This document shows positions 14,299 through 19,159 of a DNA stretch of 19,159 nucleotides, piece after piece (position 1 is the stretch's first letter; every line of letters starts with the position of its first letter). The DNA comes from JAFLCA01 sp041907145 (GTDB lineage Bacteria; Bdellovibrionota_C; UBA2361; JAFLCA01), in NCBI GenBank assembly GCA_041907145.1, contig JAYRHW010000267.1, positions 1 through 19,159 of the forward strand, in the 5' to 3' direction. The notes beneath the pieces are model-generated. The model made no database searches. It worked only from the letters and a program-made list of their open reading frames with translations, and was not told the DNA's origin. Both the position numbers and the translations under genes were made by a program.

Positions 14299-15620
14299 AG
14301 AGCCCCCTCGGAGACAAAATTCTTTATATAGCTCGCTCCACTCGAGAACAAGGTCGAGCTGCGCTCGGCTCCAACACTAACGACAGAGATCGGACACGCA
14401 ATGATCTCCGAGAGCGTGCTGAGGTAAAGCCGGGCGCTTGCCGGAAGCTGATGCCACTTGGTGATCCCCCCTAAGTTCTCGCTCCATCCATCCATCTCGA
14501 TGAAAATCGGTACCACCTTAGCATATTCGGAGGCCAAGGCCGGGATATCATCGATCTTTTGGCCGTCCAGCATATAGCTGATACATACCTTAATCTTTTC
14601 AAGTCCGGAGAGAACATCAAGCTTGGTAATCACCAGGGAATCAGCGCCGTTAAGACGCACCGCGCGCTTCATGGCCACACAGTCGAACCAGCCACAGCGT
14701 CGTGGCCGTCCGGTGGTCGTGCCATATTCTCCGCCTCGTTCACGAATGCGGTCGCCGAGTTCTCCTGATATCTCGGTTGGGAACGGTCCGCTACCGACAC
14801 GGGTACAGTAGGCTTTTGCAACACCAAGAACATAGTCTATGGCAGAGGGTCCAACGCCGACCCCGGTTAAGGCCGCGCCTGAAATAGTACTGGAGGAAGT
14901 TACGAACGGAAATGTGCCAAAGGACTGGTCCAACAACGTGCCCTGCGCTCCCTCAAACACGACCTTGTCGCCATGCTTGAGCGCCTCGTGCACCAAGAGA
15001 CTCACGTTGCCAATGTACGGACATATCTCGCGGGCCGCCCGCTCTATATGCTGCCAAATCTCATCAAATGCAATCCGCACAGGACTCCTCAACACGTGCT
15101 CGAGGTACAAATTCTTTTCCCGTATATTCTCAGCCAGCTTCTCCTTGAGCTCTGTCAAGGCGAACAGCTCGGCCGCTCGTATTCCGGTACGGCTAGCCCG
15201 ATCCTCATAAGCTGGTCCGATGCCACGACCCGTAGTTCCAATTTTATTGGCGCCCTTCGCCTCCTCACGGGCCCTATCAACCGCGCCGTGGTAGCCCAAA
15301 ATTAAATGGGCATTGCCGTCAATCACCAAGCGCGCGGGGCTGACATCGACGCCGTTCTTCCGCAGCCCTTCAAGCTCACCGAGGAAAACGATCGGATCGA
15401 TGACAACGCCCGCCCCGATGAGACAGCGAGTATCCTTTCGCAAGATCCCGGAGGGCACCAAATGGAGCTTGGTTACCTTGCCATCGACGACAAGGGTGTG
15501 TCCGGCGTTGTTGCCACCCTGAAATCTGACTACCCAGTCAGCATTCGAGGTAAGGTAATCGACAACCTTCCCCTTTCCTTCGTCGCCCCACTGAGCGCCT
15601 ATAACGACAAGAGATGGCAT
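14295..15620 (-). CDS. purA: Adenylosuccinate synthetase PurA
   Basis: Catalyses GTP-dependent condensation of IMP with aspartate, the first committed step to AMP. The N-terminus has the P-loop GDEGKGK (12-18) with catalytic Asp13, and GGNNAGHT with catalytic His41. GTTGRGIGPAYEDRASRTGIR lies at 128-148, EGAQGTLLD at 223-231, TTTGRPRRCGWFD at 301-313 and the guanine-binding TKLDVL at 332-337. The 441 residues compare with about 430 in the family. One departure: the usual DIDHGTYPxVTSSN region reads DQSFGTFPFVTSSS (231-244), replacing the customary His and the final Asn. GGGAG upstream of the ATG overlaps the truB stop, so translation is probably coupled. The place next to truB is unusual; many operons have rpsO there. 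Confidence 0.97.
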   Translation of the reverse strand: MPSLVVIGAQWGDEGKGKVVDYLTSNADWVVRFQGGNNAGHTLVVDGKVTKLHLVPSGILRKDTRCLIGAGVVIDPIVFLGELEGLRKNGVDVSPARLVIDGNAHLILGYHGAVDRAREEAKGANKIGTTGRGIGPAYEDRASRTGIRAAELFALTELKEKLAENIREKNLYLEHVLRSPVRIAFDEIWQHIERAAREICPYIGNVSLLVHEALKHGDKVVFEGAQGTLLDQSFGTFPFVTSSSTISGAALTGVGVGPSAIDYVLGVAKAYCTRVGSGPFPTEISGELGDRIRERGGEYGTTTGRPRRCGWFDCVAMKRAVRLNGADSLVITKLDVLSGLEKIKVCISYMLDGQKIDDIPALASEYAKVVPIFIEMDGWSENLGGITKWHQLPASARLYLSTLSEIIACPISVVSVGAERSSTLFSSGASYIKNFVSEGAL

Positions 15621-15632
15621 TTCGAATTCTCC

Positions 15633-16496
15633 CTAGCCGACATTCAATACAAAGTCCCAAACTTTTCCGGTATTACGTAGCAAGCCAAGGGGCCGATCGG
15701 CGCCGTACACCGCCAGCTGAATATCGGCGCTTGGCAGCCGCCCTACTACATCAGCCAAAACTCTGCGCTCGCCGTTGAGGAGCCGCCGAGCTTCCGTCTC
15801 AGTCACCGATATTTTCGTTATCGAGGGGAATAGAGCATTCCAAGGCAAGATATCTGCTGCAGTAACGTCCTCGAGCGACTTAGCAGACGCGACTGAAAAT
15901 GGCTCGGTGATTTCTCTACGCAAAGTAGCGATACATGCCCCGCAGCCGAGCTTCTCCCCTAAATCGCGGGCCAGGGATCGAATGTAGGTACCTTTTGAGC
16001 AGCGCACGCGGTATGCAACGCGGGAAGGATCTGCCAGCGGCGCTATCTCAAACGCAAGGACTTGCACTTGCCGCGCCGTGATCTCGAAATCCTCTCCGCG
16101 CCTGGCGCGACGATAAGAGCGTTCGCCGTCTATCTTTACGGCGCTAATTCGCGGAGGAACCTGCGAAATATGCCCTACAAAAGCAGGGATGGCGCTCTCG
16201 ATGGTAGCGAATGAGGGGATCTCCTCGGATCGGGTCAAAATCTCGCCATCTAAATCGTCACTGCTGGTTCGAATTCCAAGTTGAATCTCTCCCGAGTACA
16301 CCTTGATTCCACCCTGGGCATAATCTGCAAGCCTCGTGGCGGCACCGCAGAGGCAGACCAGTAGTCCACTGGCCATGGGATCGAGGGTTCCCGCATGACC
16401 GATGCGGTCGAGGTGCAAGGAACGCTTCAGCCGCCCCACCACGGCAGCCGAACTGAGGCCCGTAGCTTTATCTATCAAAATCACGCCGGATTTCAT
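15633..16496 (-). CDS. truB: tRNA pseudouridine-55 synthase TruB
   Basis: Converts U55 in the T loop of tRNAs to pseudouridine. The catalytic motif HAGTLDPMASGLL (34-46) contains the nucleophile Asp39. KVYSGEIQLG provides the family's substrate-binding Tyr, and VRCSKGTYIRSLARDLG is the second conserved motif. The N-terminal VILIDKATGLSS matches the family. The 287-residue length is slightly short of the E. coli enzyme (314), with a reduced C-terminal region still present. The ATG follows the upstream nrnA stop by two bases. The order infB-rbfA-nrnA-truB is a classic arrangement, and purA follows after 12 bases. Confidence 0.96.
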   Translation of the reverse strand: MKSGVILIDKATGLSSAAVVGRLKRSLHLDRIGHAGTLDPMASGLLVCLCGAATRLADYAQGGIKVYSGEIQLGIRTSSDDLDGEILTRSEEIPSFATIESAIPAFVGHISQVPPRISAVKIDGERSYRRARRGEDFEITARQVQVLAFEIAPLADPSRVAYRVRCSKGTYIRSLARDLGEKLGCGACIATLRREITEPFSVASAKSLEDVTAADILPWNALFPSITKISVTETEARRLLNGERRVLADVVGRLPSADIQLAVYGADRPLGLLRNTGKVWDFVLNVG

Positions 16497-16498
16497 GA

Positions 16499-17467
16499 CT
16501 ACTGTAACGCCTGAGTAATTTCCGAAAATAACTTGGACTCCAACTCTGCCCTATCCCGGCGCCAACGAAAACCTGCCGCCGCCTTGTGCCCGCCCCCGCC
16601 GAACAGAGTTGCAATTTTCGATACGTCGACTTTCGATCCCTTTGCCCGCAAGCTCACGCGCCAAAGACCCTCGTCCTGCTTGAACAGCACCGCGACGATC
16701 ACTCCCTCGATGTCCCGAGCGATATCCACCAACGGGTCGGCATCCTCCCGTGAGGCGCCGCTCGATGACAGCATCTCGGACGTGACGGCCACAAATGCTG
16801 TTTGGCCGTTATCGAGAAGCCTAAGTCTCGAAAGGGCTTCAGCGTGTAGCTTCACTGACTCAGAAGAATTACTAGCGTACAGATGCTGAGCTATCCCAAA
16901 CGGGCTAGCGCCGTAGGCAACGAGCTTTGAAGCTACGGTAAACGTCTTCTGAGATGTAGACGAATATTTAAAGGACCCCGTGTCGCTGGAGAGTCCGGCG
17001 TAAAGGCAGGTCGCCATATCCGCATTCACGGACACCCGCAACGCTTCAAGCACCTCAGCAATCAATTCCGAGGTGGAGCAGGCATCAGGAATGACGTAAT
17101 TCAACGTGCCGAAGTAGTCGTTCGAAGCATGGTGATCGATATTGACGACAACCGGATAATTCGAAATGCGTGATTTCAAAGAATCCCCGACTCGCCCCCG
17201 GTCTCCGCAATCGCAGGCAACTAACGCATCCCAGTTGCCCTCGGGGAGAGTGCTTTGGATTTTTTCGACTCCGGGAATCCAGGTCAGGCGCGGAAGGACG
17301 CCGCTCTCATTTACCAAAGCAACTTCCTTGCCGAGTGACTGCAGACCCAACGCCAAACCGCAGCTCGATCCGTATGCGTCAGGATCGGGGTTGTAATGAC
17401 TCATGACTATGATGCGCCTAGCCGATTTCAGCGCTGCTGCGATTTCGGCCAGGGAATTCGAAGTCAT
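16499..17467 (-). CDS. nrnA: DHH-family phosphoesterase, NrnA-like (nanoRNase/pAp phosphatase)
   Basis: A DHH/DHHA1 phosphoesterase. NrnA members degrade 2-5 nt RNAs and dephosphorylate 3'-phosphoadenosine 5'-phosphate. Motif I is SHYNPDPDAYGS (23-34), with Pro29 where NrnA usually has Gly. Motif II is DCGDRGRVG (86-94), motif III is NIDHHASNDYFG (109-120) and motif IV is AGLSSDTGSFKYSS (157-170). The DHHA1 domain includes the substrate-binding GGGGHKAAAGF near the C-terminus. The 322 residues are typical. The ATG at 17465-17467 is preferred over a TTG four codons upstream because GAGG sits at proper spacing before it. It lies between rbfA and truB as in many bacteria, which supports the NrnA call over other DHH enzymes. 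Confidence 0.9.
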   Translation of the reverse strand: MTSNSLAEIAAALKSARRIIVMSHYNPDPDAYGSSCGLALGLQSLGKEVALVNESGVLPRLTWIPGVEKIQSTLPEGNWDALVACDCGDRGRVGDSLKSRISNYPVVVNIDHHASNDYFGTLNYVIPDACSTSELIAEVLEALRVSVNADMATCLYAGLSSDTGSFKYSSTSQKTFTVASKLVAYGASPFGIAQHLYASNSSESVKLHAEALSRLRLLDNGQTAFVAVTSEMLSSSGASREDADPLVDIARDIEGVIVAVLFKQDEGLWRVSLRAKGSKVDVSKIATLFGGGGHKAAAGFRWRRDRAELESKLFSEITQALQ

Positions 17468-17481
17468 AAAAGTCCTCAAAA

Positions 17482-17877
17482 CTAGGTCTGGGGATCCTTA
17501 GGGTCTTGAATTGTCGGTCGTCCGTTTGCCTGATCGTCAGCTCGTATTCTATCGAAGAGGCGCTGCACCTCTTCACTGGCGTCCAGCGTATCATCGTAAT
17601 AGAAAGTCAGCTCAGGCACGAATTTAATTCCAAGCTCGCGCCCCACAATGCGCTTAAAAACTCCTAAGGCTGACTGAAACGCGTCGGCAACTTCCTCCCG
17701 CCGGTCAGGACCGCCGTTCACCATCCAGTAAATTTTCACATTGCGCAAATCAGGACTGGCGACCGCCGAACTTATAGTGACTAGGTGGAAGCGAGGATCA
17801 GCCAAGCGCTGGAGCTCTAGAGCCACCGACTCACGAACCTTCTCTGCTACTCTATGCACACGACGCTGCTTGGCCAT
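17482..17877 (-). CDS. rbfA: Ribosome-binding factor A (30S maturation)
   Basis: A small KH-fold protein that binds the 30S subunit and helps mature the 5' end of 16S rRNA; it is needed especially in the cold. The start MAKQRRVHRVAEKVRESVA and the core LADPRFHLVTISSAVASPDL, KIYWMV and GRELGIKFVPELTFYYDDTLD all match the family. The 131 residues are normal, including a short polar tail rich in Asp, Gln and Pro. GGTGA about 6 bases before the ATG is the probable ribosome binding site. It follows infB by 29 bases and precedes nrnA by 14, the standard order. Confidence 0.96.
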   Translation of the reverse strand: MAKQRRVHRVAEKVRESVALELQRLADPRFHLVTISSAVASPDLRNVKIYWMVNGGPDRREEVADAFQSALGVFKRIVGRELGIKFVPELTFYYDDTLDASEEVQRLFDRIRADDQANGRPTIQDPKDPQT

Positions 17878-17906
17878 GAATCACCGCCCTTCCGCCCCGA
17901 CAAATC

Positions 17907-19159
17907 CTAATCTAGAGTTGCGGCAATTTCTTTGATTTCAAAGACCTCGATCACATCGCCGGTCTTGATATCGTTATAGCCTTCGATTCCGATACCACAT
18001 TCGAATCCTGTCTGCACTTCACGCACGTCATCCTTGAAGCGGCGCAAACTAGCCATCTTGCCCTCGTGGATCACGCGATTATCACGCAAAAGCCGCAAGA
18101 ACGCTCCGCGTCGGATCATACCGTCCGCAACGTACGATCCCGCCACCATGCCCAATTTCGGCACAGGAAAAGTCTCGCGAACCTCGGCACGTCCAAGGCG
18201 CACCTCCTCCTTGATCGGCTCGAGTAGTCCGGCCATGGCCTTCTTCACGTCGTCGATCAACTCGTAAATGATCCTATAAAAGCGAAGCTGTACGCCAACT
18301 GACTCGGCATCGGCTGTTGCTCGAGCGTCGGCGCGTACGCCGAAGCCGACCACGATGGCTTTCGAAGCGATAGCAAGCTGAACGTCGCTCTCGTTAATGC
18401 CCCCAACTGCCGCATGCAATACGCGCACTCTGACCTTTGGTGTCGAGAGCTTCTCGATAGCCTCCTTTGCAGCTTCCACCGAACCATGCACATCAGCCTT
18501 GAGGATGACGTTAAGCTCAGCGACAGTCATGTTATTAGCACGACGAGCAAATTCTTCGAGTGTAATCGGTCCAGTGGCCAGGGCGCGCTGCGCCTTAGCG
18601 GAACGAACCGTCGCACGGTTGAGGGCGACCTCACGAGCATCAGCCTCGGTATCAACCACGAGGCAATCCTCTCCGGCTTCCGGGACGGCATCCAGACCGG
18701 TGATCTCGACCGGTGTTGATGGGCCGGCAGATTCAAGCTTTTCTCCGTTGTCATCGGTCATTGAGCGAACGCGGCCATAGTTCGCGCCCGCGACGAAAAT
18801 CTCCCCGACGTGCAGTGTTCCGGATTGAACAAGTACGGTAGCCACGGTGCCGCGCCCCTTTTCCTGGCGAGCTTCGATGATAGTTCCGCGAGCTTTACGG
18901 TCGGGGTTGGCCTTGAGCTCCTTTACGTCAGCAAGGAGTAACAACCCTTCCAGCATTTCCTTGATTCCCGTCCCTTTGAGCGCCGAAACTTGGAAGAACA
19001 TGGTATCGCCGCCCCAGTCTTCCGGCTGTAATCCGTGCTCGACCAACTGCTGCTTAATCTTCTCTACGTTCGCGCCCGGCTTATCGATCTTATTGATTGC
19101 TACGGCTATCGTAACATTCGCCGCCTTGGCATGGTTGATGGCCTCAATCGTCTGGGGCA
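17907..19159 (-). CDS. infB: Translation initiation factor IF-2, C-terminal part (cut by window end)
   Basis: The frame is open to the right edge, so the first visible codons are internal to the G domain: TIEAINHAKAANVTIAVAINKIDKPGAN, where NKID is the G4 guanine-specificity motif (written here in pieces TIEAINHAKAANV and TIAVAINKIDKPGAN). About 416 codons are visible. Domain 2 starts near KARGTIIEARQEKGRGTVAT. Domain 3 includes VAELNVILKADVHGSVEAAK. The final domain, which binds fMet-tRNA, includes VRETFPVPKLGMVAGSYV and IGIEGYNDIKTGDVIEVF. IF-2 places initiator tRNA on the 30S subunit and promotes 50S joining. The N-terminal extension and promoter lie outside the window. It is the most upstream visible gene of the infB-to-lpxC operon. 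Confidence 0.97.
   Translation of the reverse strand, partial: PQTIEAINHAKAANVTIAVAINKIDKPGANVEKIKQQLVEHGLQPEDWGGDTMFFQVSALKGTGIKEMLEGLLLLADVKELKANPDRKARGTIIEARQEKGRGTVATVLVQSGTLHVGEIFVAGANYGRVRSMTDDNGEKLESAGPSTPVEITGLDAVPEAGEDCLVVDTEADAREVALNRATVRSAKAQRALATGPITLEEFARRANNMTVAELNVILKADVHGSVEAAKEAIEKLSTPKVRVRVLHAAVGGINESDVQLAIASKAIVVGFGVRADARATADAESVGVQLRFYRIIYELIDDVKKAMAGLLEPIKEEVRLGRAEVRETFPVPKLGMVAGSYVADGMIRRGAFLRLLRDNRVIHEGKMASLRRFKDDVREVQTGFECGIGIEGYNDIKTGDVIEVFEIKEIAATLD

Noticed and set aside
14839..15210. 123-residue plus-strand open frame, with others at 15306-15680 and 14973-15305
   Set aside because: All are antisense to purA, or to purA and the end of truB, with no family resemblance.
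16266..16278. GGTTCGAATTCCA, resembling a tRNA T arm and the tRNA-Lys 3' half
   Set aside because: It lies within the truB coding frame (LGIRTSSDD) with no cloverleaf around it, so it is neither a tRNA nor an attachment-site copy.

Overview
The window comes from a Gram-negative bacterium with a compact genome. The best lineage marker is a complete lipid A deacetylase (LpxC) catalytic domain, which implies an outer membrane. The run infB-rbfA-nrnA-truB is a conserved bacterial translation and RNA operon. The NtrX-like receiver domain fused to LpxC, together with a separate mreB, would suit a deltaproteobacterial or related lineage. I cannot fix the phylum from this sequence, and half of the left part is made of proteins I do not recognise.

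Left part (1 to about 9.5 kb). After the probable start of a gene leaving the left edge comes an unknown helical protein (162-1139, minus), divergent from the universal GTPase ychF (1305-2417, plus). An unknown protein (2414-3409, minus) meets ychF tail to tail. Next is a glycine/serine/threonine-linker protein with a strongly cationic C-terminus (3579-4283, plus), then tRNA-Lys(UUU) (4468-4540) followed by a short repeat-bearing stretch. A small cysteine-containing membrane or lipoprotein candidate (4703-5302, minus) is divergent from a 428-residue protein (5508-6794, plus). That protein looks like repeated tyrosine-recombinase core-binding (SAM-like) units with no catalytic domain. Two unknown genes (6801-7829 and 7843-9534, minus) form a small operon, the downstream one with a central membrane segment.

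Middle (9.5-12.8 kb). A flippase-like integral membrane protein of the LPG-synthase transmembrane family (9702-10655, plus) is tail to tail with mreB (10652-11665, minus). mreB is divergent from a 3-hydroxyacyl-CoA dehydrogenase (11938-12795, plus).

Right part (12.9 kb to the end, all minus strand). Transcription enters from the right edge through infB (partial), rbfA, a DHH-family NrnA-like phosphoesterase, truB, purA, and finally a receiver-domain/LpxC fusion whose ATG overlaps the purA stop. Gaps run from 29 bases down to a 4-base overlap, so this is very probably one operon. It joins translation initiation, ribosome maturation, nanoRNA turnover, tRNA modification, AMP synthesis and the committed step of lipid A synthesis.

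The most notable item is the receiver/LpxC fusion. Next come the multi-repeat integrase-like protein and the protein with the cationic tail. I found no insertion sequence, CRISPR array, rRNA or phage module.
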